64,000 bases of DNA from Betaproteobacteria bacterium (GCA_009693235.1 SHXR01000001.1:62001-126000); one strand, 5' to 3'. Counted from the first letter of the stretch, positions 1 through 9,350 are shown. A program made the numbers and translations. Notes: a model not told the origin generated them from the letters alone.

Positions 1-798
1 ACGAACATATCGCGCGCCATCAAAGGTTTCGAGATCGGTATCCTCGGGCATCTGCGAGAGCCAGAGACGCCACAAGCTGCGGCCATCGATGGCGGAAAGC
101 GTGCCCCACATGCCTCGCGGCCCGAACAGCCAGCTCATGACCGACGGCCGCTCGCCTGGCCGGAACACCTCGTCACACTCAAAATAGACGTTGATCTCGA
201 AGCTGAGTTGCGGCGAACCCTCCATGGTGATACCAAGCGTCTCGCGCACGCCGCTTTTTGCGCCATCGCACGCGACCAGATAATCCGCAGCAATGTTCCG
301 CTGCCTACCGCTCTCGCGATCGGTGACAGTGGCGATGACGACGTCCCCACGATCCTCGAACCGATCGAGGCTCGTACGATAGAGCAGGCGATTCGTTGCG
401 AAACTGGCGGCGTGCTCACGGAGTATTGGATCGAACCACGTCTGCGGGCAGCGTTGAAAATGCTCGGGCGTCATGGCAGCGGGCTTGCGATCCGCGTCCG
501 ACCCAAAGTCGATGACGTGCAGCGGCGGGCTGCGTAGATCAGTCACGTATTGCATGCGTCGCGGGTAGTCCCGCGGCCAACCGGCATTGCGCACACGATC
601 GGCAAGACCCCAGCGGCGGCAGAACTCCATCGTGCGCGCATTGACGCCGTTCATCTTCGGTAACGGAATCGACCCGTCGCGCCGCTCGACCAACATGCAG
701 GCGATACCCCGCCAGGCAAGATCGATCACGAGCGATAGTCCAACCGGACCGCCCCCGACAATCAAGACTGGAACATGCTCCTCAGATGTCGTCGCCAC
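1..798 (-). CDS. FAD-dependent aromatic-ring monooxygenase (N-terminal part, runs off window)
   Basis: Only the first 266 codons are in the window; the frame is open to position 1. The start is taken as GTG (complement 796-798), with AGGG about seven bases upstream. The dinucleotide-binding motif GGGPVG lies at residues 15-20 and the second FAD motif CDGAKSGVR at about 177-185, as in group A flavoprotein monooxygenases (PF01494, PheA/UbiH/MhpA type). These enzymes use NAD(P)H and O2 to hydroxylate aromatic substrates. It lies 127 bases downstream of, and on the same strand as, an acyl-CoA-dehydrogenase-fold oxygenase, which suggests a shared catabolic transcript. The substrate cannot be told from sequence. 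An upstream in-frame GTG is a possible alternative start. Confidence 0.85.
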   Translation of the reverse strand, partial: MATTSEEHVPVLIVGGGPVGLSLVIDLAWRGIACMLVERRDGSIPLPKMNGVNARTMEFCRRWGLADRVRNAGWPRDYPRRMQYVTDLRSPPLHVIDFGSDADRKPAAMTPEHFQRCPQTWFDPILREHAASFATNRLLYRTSLDRFEDRGDVVIATVTDRESGRQRNIAADYLVACDGAKSGVRETLGITMEGSPQLSFEINVYFECDEVFRPGERPSVMSWLFGPRGMWGTLSAIDGRSLWRLWLSQMPEDTDLETFDGARYVR

Positions 799-925
799 GG
801 TGCGCCCTAGTCGATCGCTGCGTGCGTAAGGTTGCCGATGATTTTCATTCGCTTGCCATACCACGGAACTGGTATTCGAAAATTGAAGAGGTTGGCGAAT
901 GACGCGCTGGGCACGCCCGGCATTT

Positions 926-2101
926 CTACACCCGCGGATCCACCGAGGGCAGCCCAAACCGGATGCGCCCGGCGTTCACCGACTGGATATCCCAAGACAT
1001 CGTGATCTGCAGCACTGCCGCGTGGATGTCGCGCCACGCACGCTGGAACGCGCTGTCGGCTTCGAGCCCGCGCGCGCCCACCAGTGGATGCAGCCGTTCC
1101 ACCGCGCGCAAACAAAGTTGTCCGGCGAAGGAATTGTTGAGCCGCCACCGGGCGCGCTGATCGATCTTTGGCACCTTGCCGCTTGCGGCAAGGGCGAACG
1201 CGTCGTGGCAGTCTTTGTTGAGCAAGGCCCACGCCGCTTCGATCTCGGCGCCCGCCTCGGCAACACGCACCTGCACGGTCGGCAGTTCGCACATCGCTAT
1301 ACCGGCGACGTTCTTGCGGGTGCTGAGCTCGTTTGTCATCTCTTCGAGTGCACCGCGCGCGATGCCAAGCGCCGGCCCACCGAACACTTTGGTCCCGATG
1401 GTCATCGGCGGGATCTGGTAAAGGGGTGAGGGATTTGCCGCGCTGCCAGGTGTAGGCCCGCCCATGATCAAGGTGCTGGGCAAGGTCCGGCGGTCCGGGA
1501 TGAAGCAATTGTCGAAACGGATCGAACGGCTGCCGGTGCCGGCAAGTCCAGCGGAAAACCAATCGTCGACCACTGTGTAGTCGCACTTTGGTGCCAGCGC
1601 AAACCGGTGTTGCGGCGGCCCGCTTTCCTGCGGCACGAACACCTGCAGATTGTTCCAGTCAGCGAAATCGACGCCGCTTGCGAAGCTCCAGAGACCATCG
1701 ACGACGATGCCGCCGTCCGCCTTGCGGGTCTTGCCGCCCTTGGCCGGAAAGGAGGAGGCAATCAGGCTTTCGCCATGCAGCCCCCAAACTTCTTCCTGTG
1801 TCTCGGGGTAATGGGCGCCGAGGATAAAATTCTGGATCGCCAGATTGGTGAAGATCCAGCAACTCGACCCGCAGCCGCGGCCCAGCTCCGCGGCGAGATC
1901 GATCATCATCGACAGATCCATCTCGAATCCACCAAATCGTTTGGGCTGGTGGATCCGGTAAAACCCGGCTTCCACGAAGGCATCGTGGGTGGCGCGCGCG
2001 ATCGCGCGATTTTTCTCGGCCTGGGGCGCGCGCTCGCGCAGCACCGGCACCATCGCCTTGGCGCGCTCGATCAGCGTTTCACGTTGCTGTAGGTCGTTCA
2101 T
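926..2101 (-). CDS. Acyl-CoA dehydrogenase-fold flavin monooxygenase (HsaA/HpaB-like)
   Basis: 391 aa, full length for the group D flavin monooxygenase / acyl-CoA dehydrogenase type 2 family (N-terminal helical domain, central beta domain, C-terminal domain PF08028). The N-terminal QPKRFGG segment at about residues 53-59 and the ending ARGLEADSAFQRAWRDIHA are typical of this family. Members such as HsaA and p-hydroxyphenylacetate hydroxylase take reduced flavin from a separate reductase and hydroxylate phenols or steroid rings. No reductase gene is in view. It starts divergently from the ABC transporter cluster and is followed on the same strand by another oxygenase. The substrate is unknown; a true acyl-CoA dehydrogenase is less likely. 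Confidence 0.85.
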   Translation of the reverse strand: MNDLQQRETLIERAKAMVPVLRERAPQAEKNRAIARATHDAFVEAGFYRIHQPKRFGGFEMDLSMMIDLAAELGRGCGSSCWIFTNLAIQNFILGAHYPETQEEVWGLHGESLIASSFPAKGGKTRKADGGIVVDGLWSFASGVDFADWNNLQVFVPQESGPPQHRFALAPKCDYTVVDDWFSAGLAGTGSRSIRFDNCFIPDRRTLPSTLIMGGPTPGSAANPSPLYQIPPMTIGTKVFGGPALGIARGALEEMTNELSTRKNVAGIAMCELPTVQVRVAEAGAEIEAAWALLNKDCHDAFALAASGKVPKIDQRARWRLNNSFAGQLCLRAVERLHPLVGARGLEADSAFQRAWRDIHAAVLQITMSWDIQSVNAGRIRFGLPSVDPRV

Positions 2102-2136
2102 CGTTTCCCCCCGGCGTTCTCTTGGATCCTATTGAA

Positions 2137-2160
2137 CCACCAAGGCACCAAGACACCAAG
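2137..2160. repeat. CACCAAG short tandem repeat in divergent promoter region
   Basis: Three successive units of the type CCACCAAGG / CACCAAGA / CACCAAG lie between the divergent oxygenase and ABC-transporter genes, preceded by TATTGAA. A very similar array (52221-52250) lies in the divergent region before the Bug binding-protein gene. This type of low-complexity repeat recurs between genes in many proteobacteria. No function is assigned. Confidence 0.7.
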
Positions 2161-2290
2161 AGCAAAGCAACGGTGCATCGCAGCATTCGGTCAAGGCGGC
2201 ACAAAGGAGATCGTCATCGCCTCCGAGTGACAGACCGCCCCGGCAAGTGATAGCCTTCGGCGATTCAAGCAGGTCTCTAAGGAGGATGGA

Positions 2291-3622
2291 ATGCATACAC
2301 TTAAGTTTCGGGGCATGACACGCACGCTGGGCGCGTCGCTCGTTACGGCGCTGGTTATGGGACCGGGCAGTGCGCTGGCCAAAGACGAAATCACTATGGC
2401 GGTGCCCACCTTCACGACCGGCGCGGGCGGCCCCGCCTTCGGGGTGCCCGGCAAGCAGGGCGTCGAACTGCTGATCGACGCGATCAACGCCGGCACGATG
2501 CCCGCCCCCTACAACACGAAGGGCATGGGCGGTGCGCGCGTCAAGGCCCTGGTCTATGACGAGTCGGGCGGGAATACCAAGCAAGTCGCCGAGTTGCGCA
2601 ACAAGGTGCAGAAAGAGAACGTCGATCTGGTGGTGGGTTATGTTTCATCGGGTAGCTGCTCCGCCATCGCGCCGGTGGCCGAAGAGCTCAAGATTCTCAC
2701 CTTACTGACCGTTTGCGGAACACCGCGGGTGTTCGAAGAGCTGGTCAAAGAGCCCAAGTACGTATTTCGCACCATAAATCATGCGGTCGCCAGCAACTTG
2801 TCGCTCGCCCGGTATGTGGTGGAGAAATATGGCGACAAGAACGGCTACACCGGGGTCAATCCTAACTATGCATGGGGTCAGGACTCCTGGCGCGACTTCG
2901 ATATGTCGATGAAGGTGCTCGCGCCCAAGATGATCCAGACGACGACGCCGCAATTCCCGAAACTGTTTGGCGGCCAGTTCGGCTCGGAAATTTCGGCGAT
3001 GCTGCGTGCCCCCGAGCAGATCGTGCACTCGAGCGTCTGGGGCGGTGATATCGAATCGTTGATCTTCCAGGGTCAGCCGCGCGGACTCTTCGACAATAAA
3101 CTGTTCCTGTTCACTGTCGGTGATTCCGCGGTCTATCGTCTCGGCAAGCAATTCCCGATGGGCTCGCTGGTCGGTGCGCGGGGACCGTACGGGATCTATG
3201 CATCGACCGAGCTCAACAAGTCGCCGCTCAATGTATGGTTCCAACGCGAATACCGTGCGCGCTACAAGGAGCAGCCGTCGCAAGCGGCCTATCAGTACGC
3301 GCAAGGCGTGCTCGCGGCCAAGTATGCGTACGACCGCGCTCAGGCCGGCAACGGCGGTAAATTCCCGAGTACCGATCAAGTCATCACTGCGCTTCGAGGC
3401 GCCACCTTTACCTCGCTCGCCGGCACGGTCAGGATGTCGCTCAGCAAGGGCCATCAAGCGGTGACCGAGGACATGTGGGGCGTCCTCTTCTGGGATATGA
3501 AATTGAACGAGCCGATGGTGCGAGATGTGGTGACCTATCCGCCCGAGTGTGTGAATCCCCCGGCTGACGCACTCGATTCCACCGAGTGGATCAAGGCAGG
3601 GATGAAAGGCACGAAGTGCTAG
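2291..3622 (+). CDS. Branched-chain amino-acid-type ABC transporter substrate-binding protein
   Basis: 443 aa periplasmic binding protein of the Peripla_BP_6 (LivJ/LivK) family. A signal peptide of about 30 residues ends near ALA-KDE. ATG follows a good AAGGAGG ribosome site at 2279-2285. The mature protein keeps typical segments such as FGVPGKQGVELLIDAINA early, where the ligand lobe begins. It heads a five-gene cluster with LivH, LivM, LivG and LivF. This family also carries aromatic acids, amides and urea, so with oxygenases next door the ligand need not be an amino acid. At 443 aa it is slightly longer than usual (about 370-420). Confidence 0.9.
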   Translation: MHTLKFRGMTRTLGASLVTALVMGPGSALAKDEITMAVPTFTTGAGGPAFGVPGKQGVELLIDAINAGTMPAPYNTKGMGGARVKALVYDESGGNTKQVAELRNKVQKENVDLVVGYVSSGSCSAIAPVAEELKILTLLTVCGTPRVFEELVKEPKYVFRTINHAVASNLSLARYVVEKYGDKNGYTGVNPNYAWGQDSWRDFDMSMKVLAPKMIQTTTPQFPKLFGGQFGSEISAMLRAPEQIVHSSVWGGDIESLIFQGQPRGLFDNKLFLFTVGDSAVYRLGKQFPMGSLVGARGPYGIYASTELNKSPLNVWFQREYRARYKEQPSQAAYQYAQGVLAAKYAYDRAQAGNGGKFPSTDQVITALRGATFTSLAGTVRMSLSKGHQAVTEDMWGVLFWDMKLNEPMVRDVVTYPPECVNPPADALDSTEWIKAGMKGTKC

Positions 3623-3753
3623 GACGGGTCGCGGTTCGCCGCCGCGGTCGTTAGCCGAAACTATCCGGGAATGCATCACCGGGGGGGCGTCTGCCGCTCC
3701 TGGTGACGCTTTTGTAGCCCACCGTTCGCGGCACCCCTCGCGAGGCCCATTTC

Positions 3754-4650
3754 GTGCAACTGGCTGCAGTCATTCTGGTCGACGGGCTTGTCTACGCGTC
3801 CTACCTGTTCATGGTGGCGGTCGGTCTTACCGTTATCTTCGGCGTCCAGCGCGTTCTCAATACGGCGCACGGATCGTTCTTCGCGTTCGGTGCGTATCTG
3901 GCCGCGATGTTGATCGGCGCCTGGTACAAGGCCGGATGGCCCGCCTACGGCGGCTTTCTCATTATCGTGGTGTCGGCGGCTGTGGTGGGAATCGTGCTCG
4001 GCCTGATCATCGAGCGCTGTCTGCTCAAATATTTGTACGATCGCGACGAACACATCGTGGTGCTCGCGACGTTCGCAGCGTTCCTCGCTTTGGAGGATGT
4101 GATCCTCCTTATTTGGGGAACCGATCCCTACTACGCGATCCAACCGGTGCAGGAACTGGGCGCCACGCAGATCGCGGGTCTGAAATTCGATAATTACAAC
4201 CTGTCGATGATTGCGATTTCAGGCGTATTGGCACTGTCGCTTTGGTATGCGCTGCGCCGTACCACCTGGGGCAAGATGCTCCTCGCGGTGATTTACGATC
4301 GTGAAGTGAGTCGCGCCATGGGCATCAACGTGACTGCGGTGTTTCTCATCACGTTCATCCTCGGTTCTATCCTTGCGGCGCTTGGCGGTGCTTATCTCGC
4401 ACCGACCATTTCGGTGCTGCCCGGGATCGGCGTTGAGGTCATCGTCATCGCGTTCGCGGTGGTGGTCATCGGCGGTATGGGTAGCATTCCCGGCGCGCTG
4501 ATTGGTGCAGTCATTGTCGGCATTTCGCGCGCGGCGGCGGTGCATCTCTTGCCGTCGATCGAGTTGTTCGTGATCTACATCATCATGGCCGGCGTGCTCA
4601 TCTTCCGTCCGGAAGGCCTGTTCGTGCCGGTGAAGGCAAGAAGAATATGA
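3754..4650 (+). CDS. livH: Branched-chain ABC transporter permease LivH
   Basis: 298 aa hydrophobic inner-membrane permease with about eight predicted transmembrane segments. It begins at a GTG codon and carries the family motif GxNVTAVFLITFILGS in the C-terminal half (the EAA-like loop). With LivM it forms the translocation channel for the ligand delivered by the upstream binding protein. Its last four bases overlap the start of livM (ATGA), indicating translational coupling. About 130 bases without a gene separate it from the binding-protein gene. Confidence 0.93.
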   Translation: MQLAAVILVDGLVYASYLFMVAVGLTVIFGVQRVLNTAHGSFFAFGAYLAAMLIGAWYKAGWPAYGGFLIIVVSAAVVGIVLGLIIERCLLKYLYDRDEHIVVLATFAAFLALEDVILLIWGTDPYYAIQPVQELGATQIAGLKFDNYNLSMIAISGVLALSLWYALRRTTWGKMLLAVIYDREVSRAMGINVTAVFLITFILGSILAALGGAYLAPTISVLPGIGVEVIVIAFAVVVIGGMGSIPGALIGAVIVGISRAAAVHLLPSIELFVIYIIMAGVLIFRPEGLFVPVKARRI

Positions 4651-5597
4651 GCCGCCTTGCCGATCGAACGGTCATCGGGCTGTCGATTTCTGCCGTCGTG
4701 TTGATGGCGCTGGCGGCACTGATTCCGAATTGGATGCTCTTTATCTTTTTGCAGAGTTTCGCGCGTGGCGCCGTCGCGCTTGGCTTGCTCGTGCTGTGGC
4801 GAAGCGGCTTGATATCGTTCGGGCACGCGTTGTATTTCGCGGCCGGTGCCTATGGCGCGGTCTTCATGCAACGTATGATCGCAAACGACGCCTTTGCGAT
4901 GGTCGCCGCGGGATTGATCGCGAGCGGTGCGCTCGCATTCCTGCTTGGATTTCTGCTGCGCCAATATCGCGGCATTTTCTTTGCGCTGCTCAACATGGCG
5001 TTTTCCATGGTGCTCTGGGGCTTGCTCGCCAAGACCGAAGCATTGGGCAGTACCGACGGCCTGTCGATCGTCGCGCCGCGCTTCTTCGGCATGGTGTTCG
5101 CAGGCGATCAAAGCAAGCTTGCCATCTACTTCTTCGCGATCGTGCTCACCTGGATGTTTTCGGTGGCGGTCCATCTCTACATGAAATCGACCTTAGGGGC
5201 GATGAGCACCGCTGTGCGCGAGAACGAAATCCGGCTTGAGTATCTGGGTTATTCGGCGCATCGCGCCGTGCATGTCAAATACGTTATCTCCGCGTTGCTC
5301 GCCGGCTTCGGTGGCGTGTTAATGGGTATGACGGTTGGCATTGTCGATCCGGATTCGATGGCTTACTGGACCGTCTCAGGCGAGTTCGTGTTCATCACGA
5401 TTTTGAGCGGCACGGGGAACGTCGCAGCCACTTACATAGGCGCATTCGTGTTTGAGATCATTCGGAGCCTCGCGTTCCAGTATTCACCGAAGCTCTGGCA
5501 ATTGATCATGGGCGGCGCGTTGCTCCTCATCATCATGTTCTTGCCAAATGGCTTGTGGTCGGTGATGGCGCGTCTGCGCAAGGCAAGAGCGTCATGA
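4647..5597 (+). CDS. livM: Branched-chain ABC transporter permease LivM
   Basis: 316 aa inner-membrane permease of the LivM family, multiple transmembrane segments. The segment around GLISFGHALYFAAGAYG at about residues 55-70 is the usual first conserved loop, and the second is near the C terminus (FVFITILSGTGNV). It overlaps livH by four bases and its stop overlaps the start of livG by four bases, so livH-livM-livG are tightly coupled. Together with LivH it forms the membrane channel. Confidence 0.93.
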   Translation: MSRLADRTVIGLSISAVVLMALAALIPNWMLFIFLQSFARGAVALGLLVLWRSGLISFGHALYFAAGAYGAVFMQRMIANDAFAMVAAGLIASGALAFLLGFLLRQYRGIFFALLNMAFSMVLWGLLAKTEALGSTDGLSIVAPRFFGMVFAGDQSKLAIYFFAIVLTWMFSVAVHLYMKSTLGAMSTAVRENEIRLEYLGYSAHRAVHVKYVISALLAGFGGVLMGMTVGIVDPDSMAYWTVSGEFVFITILSGTGNVAATYIGAFVFEIIRSLAFQYSPKLWQLIMGGALLLIIMFLPNGLWSVMARLRKARAS

Positions 5598-6370
5598 GTA
5601 CCGTGCTCGATGTCCGCGCTCTGCACAAGACCTTCGGCGGCGTCGTCGCTGCCGCCAATATCAATGTCAGCATCGCAGAAGGCGAAACGATCGGCGTCAT
5701 CGGTGCCAATGGCGCCGGCAAGACGACCTTCGTCAACATGGTGACCGGCTATCTCAAGCCCTCGGCGGGCGCGATCGAATTCCTCGGCAAAAATATCGTC
5801 GGGTTGCGGCCGCGTGACATCACCAAGCTCGGTGTTTGCCGCTCGTTCCAGGTGGCGCAGGTATTTACCTCCGAGACAGTGTTTGAGAACCTGCTGATCG
5901 CCTATGGCATCGCTGAAGAGCGCGGCTGGGGTCTGCTTCGTCACATCGACAACGCCCCGCGCGCCAAGCGGGTCGAGGCTCATTTGGCGCGTTACAAGAT
6001 TAGCGAGTATCGCGACGTGCGCGCCACCGCACTGCCGCAAGGCGTGCGAAAGCTTCTCGATATTGCGATGGCAACCGTCAGAAAGCCGAAGCTTTTGATG
6101 TTGGATGAGCCGACGAGTGGCATCAGCGTCGAAGAAAAATTCGGCATCATGGACATCATCATGGCGGCCCTGCGTGAAGAAAAGACCACCGTGCTCTTCA
6201 TCGAGCACGACATGGAAATCGTCGAGCGCTATGTGAGCCGCGTGCTCGCCTTCTATCAAGGCGAAATCATCTGCGATGCGCCGGCCGCCATTGCGCTCCA
6301 AGATCCCAAGGTGAAGGAATTCGTCATCGGGCAAGAGCGTCACCGTACGCGAGGTCCGGTGCATGCTTAA
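5594..6370 (+). CDS. livG: Branched-chain ABC transporter ATP-binding protein LivG
   Basis: 258 aa from the ATG at 5594, chosen because it overlaps the livM stop (ATGA) and gives the normal MSTVLDVRALHKTFGG beginning; an upstream in-frame extension is inside livM. Walker A is GANGAGKTT, Walker B is LLMLDEPTSGI, followed by the H-loop EHDME. The signature motif reads LPQGVRK instead of the commoner LSYGQQ. The protein hydrolyses ATP with LivF to power uptake. It overlaps livF by eight bases. Confidence 0.93.
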   Translation: MSTVLDVRALHKTFGGVVAAANINVSIAEGETIGVIGANGAGKTTFVNMVTGYLKPSAGAIEFLGKNIVGLRPRDITKLGVCRSFQVAQVFTSETVFENLLIAYGIAEERGWGLLRHIDNAPRAKRVEAHLARYKISEYRDVRATALPQGVRKLLDIAMATVRKPKLLMLDEPTSGISVEEKFGIMDIIMAALREEKTTVLFIEHDMEIVERYVSRVLAFYQGEIICDAPAAIALQDPKVKEFVIGQERHRTRGPVHA

Positions 6371-7007
6371 GCTCGCCGGCCTTGCCGTCGATATTGGCCC
6401 AACGCAGATCCTGCGCGACATCAATCTGGAGGTGCCGCCCGGCACGATGTGTGGATTGATCGGCCGCAATGGCGCGGGCAAGACGACCTTGATGCGTGCG
6501 GTCATGGGTGCGCTGGCGATGCGAAGCGGCACGCTGTCGTTCAACGGTGCGAATCTCGGTAAGGAAGCCCCGCACCGGCGCGCGCATCTTGGCATCGGTT
6601 TTATGCCGGAAGACCGGCGCCTGGTGCCGGCACTCACGGCCGAAGAGAATATCCTGCTGCCGACTTGGTCTACCGGTAGCAAAGACGCCGCCGCACGTCT
6701 TGCATGGATCTACGAGCTCATGCCCGAGGTCAAAGCCTTTCGCGCACGCGGTGCGACCGAGCTTTCCGGTGGGCAACAAAAATTCGTCGCCTTCGCCCGG
6801 GCGTTGATGGCGGGTACGCGCCTTTTGATACTCGATGAACCGAGCGAAGGGATCGCGCCGGTGTTTGCGCAGCGCATGGTCGAGATCATGTCCGACCTGA
6901 AGAAGAAGGGCGAATCGGTGCTGGTGGCCGAATCGAATGATCTGCATATCGCGCCACTGCTTGATCGCAAGTTGGTGATCGAGCGCGGCAGCATTGTGGC
7001 CGGTTGA
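6363..7007 (+). CDS. livF: Branched-chain ABC transporter ATP-binding protein LivF
   Basis: 214 aa second ATPase of the cluster. Walker A GRNGAGKTT, signature LSGGQQK and Walker B LLILDEPSEGI are present. LivF proteins are usually about 230-240 aa; this one ends right after the IERGSIVAG strand, so the last helix seen in most homologues is missing. No family-like sequence continues past the TGA, so this may be natural length variation rather than a nonsense mutation. It overlaps livG and closes the transporter cluster. Confidence 0.9.
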   Translation: MLKLAGLAVDIGPTQILRDINLEVPPGTMCGLIGRNGAGKTTLMRAVMGALAMRSGTLSFNGANLGKEAPHRRAHLGIGFMPEDRRLVPALTAEENILLPTWSTGSKDAAARLAWIYELMPEVKAFRARGATELSGGQQKFVAFARALMAGTRLLILDEPSEGIAPVFAQRMVEIMSDLKKKGESVLVAESNDLHIAPLLDRKLVIERGSIVAG

Positions 7008-7197
7008 GTGGCGCGCAAGCAGGGCGACAATCTTGCCTGTGATCGTTCTTTCGGGTCGGAGCGCTTCGCCTGGTAACGATTGCGCCAACGCCTAATCGAT
7101 GTGGTGATTGCATCGTCAAGAAGGTGAAACTTTGGTCGATTGGCATAAGATGGGCGAACGGCGCCTCCCAACGCGATTTGACCGCAAGAAGGAAACC

Positions 7198-8243
7198 ATG
7201 AAAACGACAATCACAACCGCATTGGCGGTTCGCGCTGCGCTGCTTGTTGCAGCGTGTGTGGTGAGACCGGCCACAGTCCGGTATGTGGAATCAGCGTCTC
7301 CCCAAACGGTCGATGAAGACGAGTACGTGCCGCCCACGGAGTACGTCGTCGATGCGCCAATTTACTACGACACGATGCCGGGCATTACGTTCTATCCGAT
7401 CTTTATCGATACGCCGGGTCTTGCTTTTGCGTCGTCGCCATGCGCTTTTATCGGGGCGCGTGGTTGGGCGTCGATAATCGAGTGATTTATCGCGGGCATT
7501 TTCCGTTCCGCCCAGCCCCGCCTCAATACCGGGCCGAATGGCAACGGCACGGTGGCGTCGCGCACGGCATGCGCCCGATTCGCGGCACCTTTGAAAACCA
7601 TGGCGGGCACCTTCGTCCCATGTCGCCGCCCGATACCCGGCACCATCAAGTGATCCTGCAACGGCCGGCCTATCGCGATGCCCGGCCCGTGACCGCGAGA
7701 CCGCCAGAGCATGCGCCAGCCGTGCGCTCACAGTCGGACAAGGCACCTGTCGAGGCCGGCCGGCGTGCAGAGCAATCTGACAACAATCGAAATGGTCGGG
7801 ATAGTCGGGATAACCGCGATGCTCGCGATGGACGTGCCCAATCCGAGCCGGCGCGTGAAGCATCGCGCGACGGGTCGCGTGCGGTGCAAAGTAACGCACC
7901 GGTATCTGCTCCGGTGTCTAGCGCGCCAGCGAGCGCCCCGGTGTCGCAACCGGGTCAGCCGCCGGTGTGAGAGCGAGCCAGAGAACAGCAGGACCAGCCC
8001 GCGCGCGTTGCTTCGCCGCCGCCAGACAATCGTCCGCCCCAAGCGGAATCAAGACGCGATGCCAAACCGGTAGCGGTACGGGAAATGCAACCGGCACCAC
8101 AGGCACAACCGCGTCCGGCGCCCCAGCAGGTTGCATCGCCACCGCTTGCACAGGCCGCCGCGAAAGAGCGACCACGTGAACAGGCGAAGAAGGATGTACC
8201 GAAGAAATGCTCCGACGCCGAGCGTAACGACAAGAAATGCTGA
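7198..8243 (+). pseudogene. Broken Pro/Ala/Gln-rich envelope protein gene (frameshift plus nonsense)
   Basis: ATG at 7198 follows an AAGAAGG ribosome site and begins a hydrophobic leader with an LVAAC lipobox-like site at about residues 15-20. After about 70 codons the reading continues one frame over (from about 7405-7440: VVAMRFYRGAWLGVDNRV), a net loss of one base. The second frame runs through an Arg/Pro/Gln-rich region with APVS repeats to TGA at 7968-7970, then stays open with the same composition (QQDQPAR, PPPDNRPQAES) to TGA at 8241 and a Lys/Cys-rich end (DVPKKCSDAERNDKKC). The composition suggests a periplasmic or envelope lipoprotein; I do not recognise its function. CGA to TGA would explain the internal stop. 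Confidence 0.7.
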
Positions 8244-8253
8244 ACGCACGTGC

Positions 8254-8384
8254 TTAAAGAATCACTGAACAAGGGGGGGCTCGTTGGGGATGAAGGGGCC
8301 CCAACCCCTCCATTGCCCCTCGTAACTCCCTGAATAGTTGAGCACGCTGATTACGCGGGACAGCTTAATCAGCGTTTCCTTAAA
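8254..8384 (+). repeat. MITE/REP-like palindromic element, copy A (long form)
   Basis: About 131 bases with imperfect terminal inverted repeats: TTAAAGAATCACTGAACAAG at the left, and the reverse complement of the right end reads TTAAGGAAACGCTGATTAAG. Inside is a GC-rich hairpin (GGGGATGAAGGGGCCCC) and at the right the core GCTGATTACGCGGGACAGC TTAATCAGC. The same element recurs at 13.1, 24.7 and 35.1 kb in the same orientation. Copy A lies between the broken envelope-protein gene and the aroQ-like gene. Confidence 0.85.
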
Positions 8385-8395
8385 CACATCCTCCC

Positions 8396-8854
8396 ATGAC
8401 ACCACGTATCCTCCTCATCCAAGGCCCCAACCTCACCTTCCTCGGACGGCGTGAACCCGAGTTGTACGGCACCACCACGGCCGCCCAGCTCGATGCGATG
8501 GTGCAAGATCACGCGCGTCGCAATGGTTACGAACTCGACATCATGTACTCACATATCGAAGGTGAGGCGATCGGCCGTATCTATCGCGCGGTCGATGACG
8601 GGGTCGATGGCTTGGTGATGAATCCGGCGGGCTTTATGTATGCGGGCTATGCGATGCGCGATTGCTTGTCGGCGGTCGCGCCGTTTCTGCCCTATGTCGA
8701 GGTGCATATCACGAACATCGAAAAGCGTCATCTGCGCTCGATCCTCGCCGAGAAAGCGATCGGCGCGGTATTCGGCTTTGGCGTCGACTCATATTTTCTT
8801 GGGTTAGATGCGATGTTGCGCCATCTGAACAAGCGAACAAGCGCTGCCGATTGA
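8396..8854 (+). CDS. AroQ-like (type II dehydroquinase-fold) protein with altered substrate pocket
   Basis: 152 aa, normal length for type II 3-dehydroquinate dehydratase, and clearly of that fold. It keeps Asn12 and Arg19-x4-Tyr24 (GRREPELYG) and the EVH segment that carries the catalytic His. Two substrate-binding spots are changed: the usual NPGAYTHTS loop is NPAGFMYAG here, so the substrate-contacting His becomes Tyr, and the Ser after VHIS is Thr. It may therefore act on another substrate or be a poor dehydroquinase. The next gene, 11 bases downstream, is a broken GAF-domain gene. It is not safe to call this aroQ. Confidence 0.75.
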   Translation: MTPRILLIQGPNLTFLGRREPELYGTTTAAQLDAMVQDHARRNGYELDIMYSHIEGEAIGRIYRAVDDGVDGLVMNPAGFMYAGYAMRDCLSAVAPFLPYVEVHITNIEKRHLRSILAEKAIGAVFGFGVDSYFLGLDAMLRHLNKRTSAAD

Positions 8855-8865
8855 GTAGGCCAACC

Positions 8866-9291
8866 TTGAACGATCATCTGCTTCAGTGCATCGAAGCCGC
8901 GGGGCAGGCGGGCCAACCGCAGACGCTTTACTTGGTGCTCGATCGCGCGCTCGGTCTGGTCGTCGGGCACCGGCTATTTACCATGATGGTGCTCGCGGCC
9001 GATGGCGTCAAAGTGCGCCGCGTGTACAGCAATCACCCCGATGCCTAGCCGGTTGGCGGCTTCAAAACGCATCGCCAAACGCCGTGGGGCGAGCAGGTGC
9101 TGGGCGAAGGGAAGGCGTATGTGGGCCGCAGTGCCAATGACATTCGCTGGGCCTTCGCCGATCACGAACGGATCTTATCGCTTGGCTGCGAGTCGGTGCT
9201 GAATGGGCCGGTGCGCTATGACGGGCGGGTGATCGGGACGACCAATCTCTTGGATGTCGCGGGCACTATCGACCTGAGCACATCGCCATAA
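8866..9291 (+). pseudogene. GAF-domain protein gene interrupted by in-frame TAG
   Basis: The frame starts at TTG 8866, 11 bases after the aroQ-like stop, and encodes 141 residues if the TAG at 9046-9048 is ignored. Both halves are in the same frame: VYSNHPDA, stop, then PVGGFKTH, TPWGEQVL, DIRWAFADHERI and GTTNLLD, which match a small GAF-domain family. In that family the interrupted position is usually Tyr, by memory, so the change could be TAC/TAT or CAG to TAG. GAF domains bind small ligands. If the stop is not read through the product is a 60-aa fragment. Confidence 0.7.
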
Positions 9292-9350
9292 TTCAGCCGT
9301 TCTGCGCGTTGCTGGTGTCGGCTTTCCTGCGCGAGATAGGCGAGTAGGTT

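Noticed and set aside
6990-7007. Nonsense truncation of livF
   Set aside because: The protein is about 20 residues short, but nothing family-like follows the TGA in frame, so natural length variation is as likely.
7968-7970. In-frame TGA as a selenocysteine codon
   Set aside because: The position lies in a low-complexity Pro/Gln/Arg-rich region with no redox motif, and the gene already has a frameshift, so decay is simpler.
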